IMG/VR virus record: IMGVR_UViG_3300042878_001565
Span: 1-64,000 of that record
Origin: a virus
Direction: 5' to 3' (one strand)
Length of the DNA: 64,000 nucleotides
Of the stretch, positions 14,506-26,500 are shown piece by piece. The notes under the pieces were generated by a model, which saw only the letters and a list, made by a program, of their open reading frames with translations, did not search any database and was not told the DNA's origin. A program made the translations under genes and the position numbers. Each line of letters opens with the position of its first letter. The stretch's first letter is position 1.

Positions 14506-17500
14506 GTCCGTATGCCGCGTCTATCATTTTGCCATCAAACCCTTCGTATTTTAAATATAAATTAAAAAGTTTACTACGACCTGATTGTTGCCAACGTAAT
14601 GGACCGGCATCTTTTTCATAAACTTCACCTTCTAAAGCAATGTCAAATCCGTTAAGTATATCACTTAATGGATTTGCTGTTGAAAAAACACCTTTCATCA
14701 TAGACATATTAACACCTTGGTTCATCATAGGCATTGGATAAAAAGCACTTGTTTCTTTTCTTACACCAACAATTGTTCGTAAAAGTTGTATTTTAAAAAA
14801 ATTAGTAGCATCAAACTCACGCCCACTTGCATCGGTATATTGTTCATCTACAATAGGACCTGTAATATCTGTAATAAATTTAGGTGCTTGCGGAACACTT
14901 GTTGATGCAGCCATCCATTTAAACATCCCTTCTTTTTCTTCATCAAAAAGAAAAGCTTTAGATTCATCATCATCATCGTTGTTGAGTTTAAATCTCATGT
15001 TTTTTTGAACAAGATACAATGCAATTTCAATTGAAATACCAATAGCAATCTTTAGAAGCCCTGTATAGTTTTCATACGATAAATGCTTACCTCTTGTTCT
15101 AATAAGTTCTCCAACGGACTCTAACAGTGCAACATAAGAACCTAATTCTCTTGTACCAGATGCAACATTATTTCTTGGTGTAAATCGAACGCCTACTGCT
15201 ACTTTTTTTCCTAAAATTTCTTTATGTTTAAATTTAACTTTACCGTATGTAATTCTATCTCTTAATAAGTTTGGAAAAAATTTAATTAAAAATAATCCCA
15301 TTTTTCCCATAAGATTCCTATAAATATCAGGAGCATTCAAATCATTTGCTGCACCAATAGTTTTGGTTAAAGTATTTTGATGAAGATCTATTAACTGATT
15401 TAATTTAGAACCAAGTATGATTTTGTTATCATCCGAATAAGAAATAGAATATTCAACTGGAACATTTGGCATTGTTACAACACGCCCTTGAGCATCTAAC
15501 TGTATTGCTTTAAACAAAGTAGTTTGTTTACCATTTAATTCAAACTTATTATGATTTAAAATTGCAAAAAATTGATGCAACGGAACCATGTCACCAAGAT
15601 ATTTTCTTATAGCATATCGTTGATTACCTTTAAAAATAGACTGCATAAATGTTGTACCTCCGTTATGACCTGCACGTTTTTTAGCAAAGTCTGGAATAGC
15701 ATCCATAACTGTTATCAATTGTATAATTGGATCTTTTTGTTTTTTAGTCCATGATTCTGATACAATTTTATTAGAAGCAGCCATAGCCATTCTTTTTGTA
15801 ACACGTAAATCATTTGGATTTAAAACTTTACCTTCTGCCGATGTTGCCGCTAACATAATTTCACCACTGGCGTAGTTTTTTACACCACTATACACATTAT
15901 AACTAAAGAATCGTTTACTTAATGCTTTACTTGTAAATTGCGTAATTCGCAATGCATAAGTACCATATCTACCATCAAAACCATCAGGCATTACAACTTG
16001 AACACCATCAATATGTTTATCAATCATTTTATTAATATTCTTCAATCGACCACTTTCAGCAGCTGAAAGTGTAGGTTTAGCCATATTTAATGTTTCAAAT
16101 GATTGTTTTAATTTAATAAGATCTGGATCAGCACCAAGATTTTTAATTGTATCCTGTAACATTTGTACAACAGGGTTAATATCACGAGCAACTTTATATG
16201 TTTCAACTGAATGCAACCATCTACCCATAATAGAAACAATATTTCTACTTTGTTCAGCTAAAGGCATTTCATAATTACCAGTAATCGGTCTGGTCATTGT
16301 GTTTGCTAATGCATTTGAATCATATCCTACAGAAGCTTTACGATATTGATCACTATCAAAATCATCAGTATTGCTTTTACTAAAAGCTCTTATTATACCT
16401 AGACGCTTTCTTTCAAAAAATCCTTTTGTAGTAACATTTTCTATAGTTCCATGAATTTTTTCTTTAGGAAAAGCAAGTCCGTTTGTTTGTGATGAATCTA
16501 ATCCAATTTGATTATCCAAGTATGTATTTTTTAAGTACATCAATGCATCAAATAATTCTGGTTTAGAACGTAACATTTCTTGATATTCATCATTAATAAA
16601 GTTAGTTCCTATTGCACCTTCATTAACAGTCTTTGGTAACCATTGTCCTTTTGAATCTTTATTTGCAAGAATCAATTGACCATTTTGAAGTTCATCTCTT
16701 TCAATTTCAGGTGTAACATAATCGCTTTTTACAATCTTTGATTTATATGCTTTATTTGGAACACGTGGTTCACCATTTACTTCCAATGTACCATTAGGAA
16801 ATAAATCATGATTCATAATTTTAGTGTTGTAATACTTATCTACATCGTAAGGTCCTGAAAAATTCCATACTGTAGATTTTGTCCATATACTAACAACACC
16901 TTTTGGAACTTGATACCCAATTGCTGGATCTAATGCATAAACAACTTTTTCATCAGCAAAATGATTTGCTTCAAACCATGTTTTAAATTCAGGTGATAAC
17001 TCTTTTAATTCATCGATTAAATCTAAATCAGATAACAATATATCAACCATGTCTTCTGATAAAACAGGATTGTTATACAAGTCACTATGCTTATATGTTT
17101 TTTTTACAGCATTGTAAACAGCATCATAAACATCAGAATTTTTATACATGAAATCAAACCACATATTTTTATAATCTTCTGTGCTTCTTGAATATGACAT
17201 TTCACGTAAATCATTGTCAATTTGATCAACTTCAAGTAAGTCTTCATCATTAACCTCAAGTCCTTGAAGTTTAGTGCGTAGAATTAATTTAAAAGCTTCC
17301 AGTCTTAATTTTTCATGAGGTTTAAGATTTTTTCTATTACTTAACCTAACATAATCTAAATACTGATGCTTACTTAAACCACTTTTAGTAATAAACAATT
17401 TTTTACCATCTTGAATTTGTTTATTCAAGTCAGTTATTTTTTGTTGTTCCTCTAATGATAAACGTGTACCTTCATAAATACCTGATTCATTTACAGTTGG

Positions 17501-20500
17501 TTTAACTATATTTGAAACTTCTTCAAACAATATAGTTGAATCAATAATACCTTTAAGGGCTGCAATTTTAGTATTTGTTTGATCAAGTTTTTCTAATAGT
17601 TCTTTACGTCTATCCAATTTTGCTTTTCGTAATTCATAATAATTAGAATTAACTTCAACCTGTGTATTTTGACTCAACCAAGTATTCATTTCATACTCGT
17701 ACTCTAAACTTCCTTTTGTATATTTAGTCAAAATTTGTGCTTCAAACGCAGCAAATACACCTTCAAATTTACCTGGAACTTCTTCATAGTCATGAAAATC
17801 TTTTGTCAACTTATCATAGTTGGTTAACAATTCAGCTATTTGTAAATCATCGCCTGTTTTTAATTGACCTGTTCTATCAAATTTATTTTTAAGTTGTTTT
17901 AAATCAAACCAAAGTCGTGAAGATTCTGTTTGATAATCACCATCAGTAATATTTTCTGAATAATCTCTATTCAAAGCATTCATTTCTGTGTAAATATCGT
18001 CAATCAATCTACGTGCTTTTCTTCCTATAGGTGTACGCATTAAATAATCGTGCTGGTAATATTCAGCAGTATTATCACGATGCATATAATCAGATTCAAA
18101 TTGAGCTTTTGCATCAATAGCATCTAACCATAAATCATAATTGCTACCATCAGGAATTGCAACATAATTACTACGTGCAAGATCAATAGCAACATCTAAT
18201 TCTTTTATTTTAACACGATGGTTTCGAAAATTACTCATAAAAGCATACTCTTCTTTTATTTCTAACTTTCCATCTGCACCTTCAACAGCGTATGTATCTA
18301 CATGACTAATTGCTTTTCCAAGACCAGCTTCTCCAAAAATATTATTACCAAACGATGTACCTTTTAACGCATCATTTAAACCATCTAACAGAGTTGCTTC
18401 TTTTGCATTTACATTACCTGCAATTGTATTAAAATGTTGATTAATATATTTAGCAAAACCACTTGTTATAATATCATCAGACGTAATAAAACCATACATA
18501 GCATTGCTTAAACCTTTAGCATCGCCTAAAAAGTTAGCACTTGTAAGTTTAACTTTATCTTTTGTAATTCTTTCACCTTTAGCTATATTAAGTCGAAGAA
18601 CCATGTGTCTTCGTTGTTCATCATAAGTTAAAGGTTCTTTGTTTTTAACACGAGCATCTAATATATTAAATTCATATTCTTCAGCAAGAGTTACACCGTA
18701 GTAATCAGCATATACCAATTCGTATTCAGCCCATAATCCTTTGTCTTGTAGTTTTTGTAACTTATCTAAATAAGCTTCTTCAATAGGTTTGTGAACTTCT
18801 ACAAGATGATCATGAAAAGCATCAATAGATAATTCTGTAACCTTACTACTTACACGTTGCTGTAATTGTTCTATTTTAGTTTTAATTTTTGAAAACTTTT
18901 CATATACAGGGTTATCTTTTTTAACATGATAATTAAAATAACCGGTTTTAGAATCATCTAATTTGTTAAAATAATCATTCCAGTTATTAGCATAAAGCCA
19001 CATTGAATACAATGTTTCAATATCTTCTTTTGAATCCAAAGTTACATTGTCCATTGTATCAAACTTTTCAGAAAGTTTGTCAAAAAGAATTCCTGTATTT
19101 ACAACTACCGATATAAATTGTTTTAATTTATTATGGAATTGTTCCATGTCTTGAGTAACATCAGCTTCATCTTTAATTTTAACTAAAGACTTAACAGGCT
19201 TTCTTTTATTGAACGTAGTTAATTCTTCTACATCTTTTCTTAACTGCTGTATAATTCCTTGATTATATTCATCGGAAATTTCACCAGCAATCCATTTAAA
19301 GACATCGTTTTCTTTTGTTAAATTACCAACTTGTTTTTTTAGAACTTCGTAAAATTCATTTATAGTCTGTTCTGTTTCTTCAACAGAAACAGCAGCCATA
19401 ATTTTTACTTCATCCTCATACATCTTACCAAACATTGCAACATCATCCATGTCAATGAAATCTCTATCTAAAAGAAATTCTTCACCTGCATTGATCATAT
19501 CAGCAATATCTGCTATCGTAGTGTTCGGATTAAGTTTTGAAATGTTAATTTTTTTACCAAACAACTTTCTTAAAAATTGTTTAATTTGAAAAAACAATTC
19601 TTTAAAAAACCCATCTTTTTGTAGATCAGCTTGGTTAGCGTGCGCATATTGTAATGCATACACTAATGCTTCTTCTTTATACTCATCTGATTCTTTTTCA
19701 AATTCAGATGAGTACATTGTATCCAGGTGTTTTTCAATTTCAGAAAATTCTGGCGATGCTTTTAATTTATCATATAGTTCATTAAATAAATCTCGATTTG
19801 AATTAAAGATTGATTTAATAATTGGATGACCAAACTCATGAACAACTGTACTAGCATTAAAGCGTTCTTGTATTAAAAAGATTTTTCCATTTTTGAAATA
19901 ACCCGTAGTTGTTTTTTGGTTTGGATATTCTTTATCAAAATCTTCTTCAGATATAATTTCAAAATCAACACCTAATTGGTTTGATAATTTTGAAAGTATC
20001 AACATTGCTTTTTGATTGTTGGTTATTTTAACCAAGTCCTTCACTTTAGAAACAGCTCGTGACATTTCAAAAGGTTCTGCTTCTGCATAGTAATCTTCTT
20101 CTATCGTTTCAAGATTGTCGTAATCACGCGTTGTAAGCTTTTGAAAAACTACCTCTGGACTTCTGACTTCACCATGTTGTTCTAATACATCACGTAAAGC
20201 TTCTTCACGACCTACAACCGCAGCAACTTCGTTAAACTTCTGCAAGTCTTCTTCTGATAAATCCAATTTGTTTTCGTCATACGTTTCAAGAACTTTATTC
20301 GAAACAACATCGCCTGTGTTTGGAGATGATTGCCAAGAACGAGTATTACCCAAAACGGTATTGCCACCATCTTGGGTACCTCTATCAACATTTAATTGAG
20401 ATGTTTCTAAACCTAAATCTTTTGCAGTTGGATACTCATCCGTACTGTTTTCTTCCATCCATATCCCAATTTTTGCTGCAAGGATTGAAGGATTAATGTT

Positions 20501-20554
20501 AACTTCTTCTTGAAGCTTTATAAAATCCGGATGTGATTTATTTATACAACTCAT
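14480..20554 (-). CDS. Giant virion protein with zincin-like domain, 2024 aa
   Basis: This is the third and last of the giant late genes; its ATG immediately follows the stop of the 3988-aa gene. HEFGH at residues 239-243 is a zinc-metalloprotease (zincin) motif, with a candidate third ligand in YKEEALVYALQ about 55 residues later, followed by an amphipathic segment (FFQIKQFLRKLFG). Residues about 320-1000 are long charged helices. A hydrophobic segment near 1826-1848 (LLKIAIGISIEIALYLV) could contact a membrane. By comparison with crAss-like phages, the giant proteins next to the RNA polymerase are virion cargo ejected into the host. Membrane passage or processing by the zincin is inference. 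Confidence 0.8.
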   Translation of the reverse strand: MSCINKSHPDFIKLQEEVNINPSILAAKIGIWMEENSTDEYPTAKDLGLETSQLNVDRGTQDGGNTVLGNTRSWQSSPNTGDVVSNKVLETYDENKLDLSEEDLQKFNEVAAVVGREEALRDVLEQHGEVRSPEVVFQKLTTRDYDNLETIEEDYYAEAEPFEMSRAVSKVKDLVKITNNQKAMLILSKLSNQLGVDFEIISEEDFDKEYPNQKTTTGYFKNGKIFLIQERFNASTVVHEFGHPIIKSIFNSNRDLFNELYDKLKASPEFSEIEKHLDTMYSSEFEKESDEYKEEALVYALQYAHANQADLQKDGFFKELFFQIKQFLRKLFGKKINISKLNPNTTIADIADMINAGEEFLLDRDFIDMDDVAMFGKMYEDEVKIMAAVSVEETEQTINEFYEVLKKQVGNLTKENDVFKWIAGEISDEYNQGIIQQLRKDVEELTTFNKRKPVKSLVKIKDEADVTQDMEQFHNKLKQFISVVVNTGILFDKLSEKFDTMDNVTLDSKEDIETLYSMWLYANNWNDYFNKLDDSKTGYFNYHVKKDNPVYEKFSKIKTKIEQLQQRVSSKVTELSIDAFHDHLVEVHKPIEEAYLDKLQKLQDKGLWAEYELVYADYYGVTLAEEYEFNILDARVKNKEPLTYDEQRRHMVLRLNIAKGERITKDKVKLTSANFLGDAKGLSNAMYGFITSDDIITSGFAKYINQHFNTIAGNVNAKEATLLDGLNDALKGTSFGNNIFGEAGLGKAISHVDTYAVEGADGKLEIKEEYAFMSNFRNHRVKIKELDVAIDLARSNYVAIPDGSNYDLWLDAIDAKAQFESDYMHRDNTAEYYQHDYLMRTPIGRKARRLIDDIYTEMNALNRDYSENITDGDYQTESSRLWFDLKQLKNKFDRTGQLKTGDDLQIAELLTNYDKLTKDFHDYEEVPGKFEGVFAAFEAQILTKYTKGSLEYEYEMNTWLSQNTQVEVNSNYYELRKAKLDRRKELLEKLDQTNTKIAALKGIIDSTILFEEVSNIVKPTVNESGIYEGTRLSLEEQQKITDLNKQIQDGKKLFITKSGLSKHQYLDYVRLSNRKNLKPHEKLRLEAFKLILRTKLQGLEVNDEDLLEVDQIDNDLREMSYSRSTEDYKNMWFDFMYKNSDVYDAVYNAVKKTYKHSDLYNNPVLSEDMVDILLSDLDLIDELKELSPEFKTWFEANHFADEKVVYALDPAIGYQVPKGVVSIWTKSTVWNFSGPYDVDKYYNTKIMNHDLFPNGTLEVNGEPRVPNKAYKSKIVKSDYVTPEIERDELQNGQLILANKDSKGQWLPKTVNEGAIGTNFINDEYQEMLRSKPELFDALMYLKNTYLDNQIGLDSSQTNGLAFPKEKIHGTIENVTTKGFFERKRLGIIRAFSKSNTDDFDSDQYRKASVGYDSNALANTMTRPITGNYEMPLAEQSRNIVSIMGRWLHSVETYKVARDINPVVQMLQDTIKNLGADPDLIKLKQSFETLNMAKPTLSAAESGRLKNINKMIDKHIDGVQVVMPDGFDGRYGTYALRITQFTSKALSKRFFSYNVYSGVKNYASGEIMLAATSAEGKVLNPNDLRVTKRMAMAASNKIVSESWTKKQKDPIIQLITVMDAIPDFAKKRAGHNGGTTFMQSIFKGNQRYAIRKYLGDMVPLHQFFAILNHNKFELNGKQTTLFKAIQLDAQGRVVTMPNVPVEYSISYSDDNKIILGSKLNQLIDLHQNTLTKTIGAANDLNAPDIYRNLMGKMGLFLIKFFPNLLRDRITYGKVKFKHKEILGKKVAVGVRFTPRNNVASGTRELGSYVALLESVGELIRTRGKHLSYENYTGLLKIAIGISIEIALYLVQKNMRFKLNNDDDDESKAFLFDEEKEGMFKWMAASTSVPQAPKFITDITGPIVDEQYTDASGREFDATNFFKIQLLRTIVGVRKETSAFYPMPMMNQGVNMSMMKGVFSTANPLSDILNGFDIALEGEVYEKDAGPLRWQQSGRSKLFNLYLKYEGFDGKMIDAAYGLKQEFRKF

Positions 20555-23500
20555 TTAACATTCTTTTATATCGTTAATTACTCGTTTCATTTCTTTCAAA
20601 GGTAATACTTTAAATTCTTCTAATGGAATGTTAGTGTTTAAATCAATGAATTCTTCAACTAATTTTTGAGCATTATCAGTTAAAGTTTTTGGTTTATCTG
20701 CTTTAACACCATTGATTCTTTCATCTAAAATAGATGCATGATTAAATGCTTCATTTTGAGAATTACTGTAACCAAGAACTGTTTTTGTTTCTTTAGCTTT
20801 CAATCTATCTATTGTGCTATTAATCCAGTCACGTCTTTCTTTTGCATACTCAAGACTAATTACGTTATCAAATTTATCTTTAAATACATCTTGACCATCC
20901 AACCATTCTTCATACGCCATTGAAGCTACATCAACACTTTTCATTTTAATTTGACCTTCTACATTAGAACCAGTAAAAGGATTGCCAAAATGTTTATTTT
21001 CACTTAAACCTTTAAATCCAAATTGCGCAGATGCAGCTTGTGCTTTTGACACACGCATTGTATATAAAATATCACCTTTGTTGTGGGCTTCTCTTAAATC
21101 TGCCATTTTCATAATTTTTAAAGTAGGCGATAAAATTTTTGGTTCATAAACTTTTTGAGTATTTACTTGTGTTATACTTTCAACATATTTTTTAGCAAAT
21201 GGTATTTCAACCTGCATTAAGTATTGTTCAATAAAAGAATCTGTAACAGAAGATCCAATATTAATAGCAGCTCTTTCAAAATCAGATAGTGCAATTGAAA
21301 ATCCATTTTTGTATGTAGGATTTTCAGCAAAATATTTTTTTGATTCTGCATCTACCATTTTAAATCCTTTTTCAGAAATATCTTTTTCAGACATTCCTTT
21401 AAATAAATTAAGGCCTGTTATGTGATAAATGTAGTTGTCAATTCCAATCTTACGTCCAGATTTAACACCAAGAGTAACATCGTACATTGGAGAACTAATA
21501 CCATCTAAACTTTTTACAACCTCATAGTATTTTCCTAAAGGAGAATAACGAACAACTTTTGTATATCCTTTTTCTTCAAGAAACTTTAAAGCCATTTCAT
21601 CAATACCATTTGCAGAACCTACATTAAATGTTTTAACACCAGCTTCAATTGCTTTTGTAATTTTAGGTTCGTAATTTTTTTTGAAATCAGCGGTAACTAT
21701 ATCAGTATATCCTTTCAAATCAGTTAATCCTTCGTATGCACTTTTAAACAATCCTGCACCAAAAATCCAAACGCTATCGGTGCTTTTATATTTATTATCA
21801 AAAGCTTTTTTGTTTGTTTGATTGATAACATCAATGTAGTTTCTTGTAGAAGAACGTGCAACATAATTAGGATTTGATTCAGAAGGAGTAGCAATTGCTT
21901 TAGTAGAATTGTTTGCCATTGACTCATCTTTAACCCAATGATTATCTTTTCTATTTTTAGATTCAGCAATTGACAATCCACCAGCCACAGCATTAATTGC
22001 TTTTGCAACTAATACAGGATGATCACCGTAGTTATTAAACCCAAAGTATTCTAACAATAATTTATTCCAACTTGAAACCGCTATATTTTTATTTGGTACA
22101 TCTAAAATTTGCATTGGCATTGCTAGTTTTTCACCAGACAATGCTATAATTTTTTCTTTTATTTTTGTAGCAGTATCTTTTTCATCAAATATTTCAGACA
22201 TATCAAACGGAGTCATCTCTGATGGATCAACCGCTAAAATGTTTTCAACTAATGTAATGTTATTATATGTTTGAACTGAATTCAAATACTCTTGTTCAAT
22301 TGACAATGACATTGTTTCTGGCTGTACATAATTATAACCTCTATTACGAAGTTTATAAACACTAACAGCCATATTGTTGAATGCATTGTAAAACTTACCA
22401 ACTACTCCACCAACTGCTTTAGCAATCTTTTTTTCTTTTTCATTTTTCTTTGCAATCTCATTTAACGATTGTGTTAAACCTGCTGATGAGAATGTTGAGT
22501 CGATAACATTTTTTACATTGTTAGTAGTAATAAGTTTTCCTAAATAATATTTAGCTGCAGTATTCATACCTGATTGCATAAATATCATGTGCTCAAATGC
22601 ATTTTTAGAAAAGAATTCTTTTACTGCTGGATCAGGAAAATTCTGAAGCTTGGTAAGATTTTCCAAATAAACTTTAGTCAAAATTGGATCTGCTTTTTCA
22701 GCCAAATAAAAATTTGATTTTCTTGTACCTTCGCTTTTATTTTCAGTGTCAAACTTCATATCTTGAATTAATGAAAATTCACTAAAAGCATCTGCATGTT
22801 TTGCTTTCATTGCTTTAAAAATACCAACTAACCCAACTTCTTTGTCGAATAACATCCCTGGTGTTTTTGTTCTATACAATGCTTCAAGTTTTAACAAGTC
22901 ATCCATCGGTAACTCATTTCCAAACTTTTCTTTTTTGTATGAATAGTAATAAAAGTTTTCACGAATTTGAGCATCAATTGCATCTAACTTATCTTGAATA
23001 GGTTTCATTTTAGCATCAACTGCATCAAGTTCTTTTTCTGTTGCACCTTCTAACTCTAAATTTTTTCTTTCAATTTCAATTTCTGACAAATCAGTTAATG
23101 CATCAAATCGACCATACTCATCTTGAATTTCGTCTTTAAGTAATTCTAATTCAACTTTGTATTTAACATACTCTACTGGTGAATTAATTGAATCAAATAA
23201 ATGCGATACATGACCATCTTGCAAAATCTCATTTTTAACTGCACCAAGGTTGTAATAAACTTTACCATTTGATCGATCAATCTTGTATGCAGTTGTTAAT
23301 TTATTTGCAGGATTAACACTAGAAGCTGGTTGAGCAATTTGATCTTCTAATCTTTTAAGTTCTTGTTGTAAGAATTTAAATGTTAGTGGAGCTCTTGTAG
23401 GTAATTCAGCTAAACCAACACCCATTTGAGGAATTATAAGTTTATTATATTTTCCTGTATTCCATTCTGCAATTGCTTTGTTTATATCTGCAGTAATAAT

Positions 23501-26500
23501 TTTTTTGTTTTTTTCTAGTTCAGCATCTGATTTATATGCTTCTTCATTACTTGCTGGTAATTTTTTAGTAGATATACCAATAGCATTTGATTCACCACGC
23601 ATTTCTTTTGCTTGACCGCCTAATCCTTTTCTTATATCATTATCTCCAAATAAATATAAAGTTGTAGGATTTGCTTTTAACTCACTTCTTACAATAATTT
23701 TATTTGTTTTTTCAACACTAGCAGATTGTGCAGTAGGTTTTACAGTAGATTCAACTTCTTTAACTAAATCAAACGTAGCATTGCTTTCTCCAACTCTACT
23801 AGCACTTGTATATGTGTCTGTTCTATATACTGAATTTTGGTACAAGAACCACATTAAATCGTTTTTAAAGGCGTTACGTAATACAATTGGAAGTATTCCT
23901 TTTTTATTACCGCCATTCAATGACAAGGCTAATCTATTAACAACAGGATTGTTTTTAATTTTGAAAAAATTCTTAAACATATTAATAACCAAATTGGTAT
24001 TGTTGTAAATACCAATTGGAGATGTTTCAAATTTAGTCCACCATTCTGCTGGTATAGCAGTATGACCACTTTTTAATTTCATGACATCTGCAATATTTTT
24101 TTCAGCATCTGTTATATTGCTAATCTTTGTCGTATCGTATTTAGAAACTTGTGAAAACTTTGTTACATCTGCAGACAATTCTTCTAGTGCAACATATTGT
24201 GCAAAGATTTCAATGTCATCTTTGTTCACTGTAGAAGAACCTATTCGTCCTTCAAGAAAGTTAGTTTCAAAAATAGAATTATTGGACGCTACATTGTTGA
24301 TACCAAAAAAGGAATGCTTTGCGTATCCAGCATCAAACAATTCTTTTTCATACTCTTTCTTTAAAATATCTAAAGCTTCTTCTCTAATTGCATCTGGTGA
24401 TAAAGATTTACCGATTGGATTATTTTCATTTAATTTTGAATACGTTCCTGATAATTCTTTTTTAATGGTATTATATCTAATCGTTAACGGATTAGAAGAA
24501 ATATAAATTGCATCATTAATTGGAACACCTGCCATAACCATAAACAAAAGGTTCGGAGTATTCTCTTTATTACCTTGGATGTTAAATACCCATGCATTTT
24601 TACCAACATCGACATAACCATTAATCAACTGTGAAATAATATCCGCTGTTAATTTTCCATCTTTAGCATAACGAGAACCAACTGATATTCTACCATCAAT
24701 TTCATTATGGTTTAATTTTAATGTGTATGCTTTAAAATTATTAATTCTTTCTAAAGCTTTTGCTTTTAAAGCACCGTTAGATTTTGGATCATTGTAAATT
24801 CTTATGTCATCATTAAATTTCTCCAAGTCTTCTCTTTTAGCTGTGTTTAATCTTGAATCAAACGTACTAAACATTGCAAAGAATGTAGATACAACAGCAG
24901 CAATACCCAAAGACTCCATACCAACAGAGTTCTCTTGATGTTTTTGCAAGTTATACATGTAATCCATTACTGTTGTACGTGATATTGAATCAGATTTATC
25001 AGCATGTATTTTTTCAAGTTTGTTGTATTTACCAGCAGTAATTTTTGTTTCCAAAGCGTTCGCTATTGGTAATACATCTCTTGTTGTATTCGGTGTAACC
25101 AAATCAACAAAATTATCTTTAGCTAAAATCTTTCTATTAAACAAATTAACCAGTTTATTCTCAAGTCCTTTTACAGAATGGCCAACTTTCTTACGTTCTA
25201 ATTCAGCACCAATTTCTTTTTGAGCTGCAATCTTTTCTTTAAGCGATGCTTTTTGTTTTTTGAAATTATCAAATTTCGCACTTAATTCTGTAGAAAGGGT
25301 TCCAACATATTGCAAAAATATTCCATCACGCAGTGTATTGATTGAATCTATTTGTGCATTTATTTTAGATATTTCTGTTTCAATAAGTTCTTTATATTCA
25401 TTTGCTGCAGCTTTACCTAGTTTAGTTCCAAGGTACGTTCCAGTTGATTTTAATTCTTTTAATTGATCGTTGTATTTTTTACGCTCTGGATACAATAAAT
25501 CTAATGCAGGTTGATACAACTCTGCTTTTTCAAATGCAACCGTTTGATCTTTAAATAATTTTTCAGACTCATCGTAAACTGCAGATAACTCTTTTTCTAA
25601 AGGTGTAATGTTTGATTCATAAAAGTCAGTGTACTCTGCAGCGTAACGATCATAAGCACCAGTATCTCTACCGTAGTAGTTATTCAATTCAGGTTTGCTG
25701 TTGATAATAGAAATACTTGGATACAAGAAGAACATTTTATCAATATCGTAATCCGCTCCTGATTTAGCCACAATCTCTGATGGTAAAATTACTTTTGCAC
25801 CAGAATATTCAGGTAAAAATTCAGCAACCGTAACCGAGTCTAAAGCATTAGGACCTTGTGTTGGGATACGAGTTCCAGGAAAGTTTAACATTGCTTTATG
25901 TTTTGCATTCCATTCAGGATCTTTAATCGATTCATTCAATCTTTTTAAAGATGCATCGTAATCCATAACGCCTTTTTTATCTAAAACACGAATAGGCTTT
26001 TTATCTGGATGATCTGCATATAATAATTTTTTGAAATCCCCCTGCAATGAAATTTTAACTTCCATTGCAAACGTCAATGAACCATCTTCATCACGACTTT
26101 CATAAAACTTTAATCCATTAGTTCCATTAGCGTCTGCTTCCATGTCTGAACTTTCATACATAGCACCAGACACTTGAACCAAAGCTTCACCATTAACTTT
26201 TATTTTACGAAGAGATGAATCAATTAAGGTAACCACAATTTCTTCGATCTTCTGACTGTTTAATGAATATGATAAATCCTCAACCAATCTACCAGAAGCA
26301 TCAGTTAAAAAAGCAACTTCATGTGGTAGATAATCATTCTTAATCATTTCACGTTTAATGTAATCTGCTAGTTTTGTACTATCTCCTTCATACGTTCCTG
26401 TAGTAGGATTGTATTGGTAATCAATATTCTCAAGCAAATCTTCTCTTACGTGATCTCTATACGTTGTTAATATGTCAGTGTACTCTTTATACCATCCATA

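Noticed and set aside
20540-20570. Frameshift or fusion joining the 3988-aa and 2024-aa genes
   Set aside because: The junction is a TAA followed directly by an ATG, with no slippery heptamer; ordinary stop-start coupling explains it.
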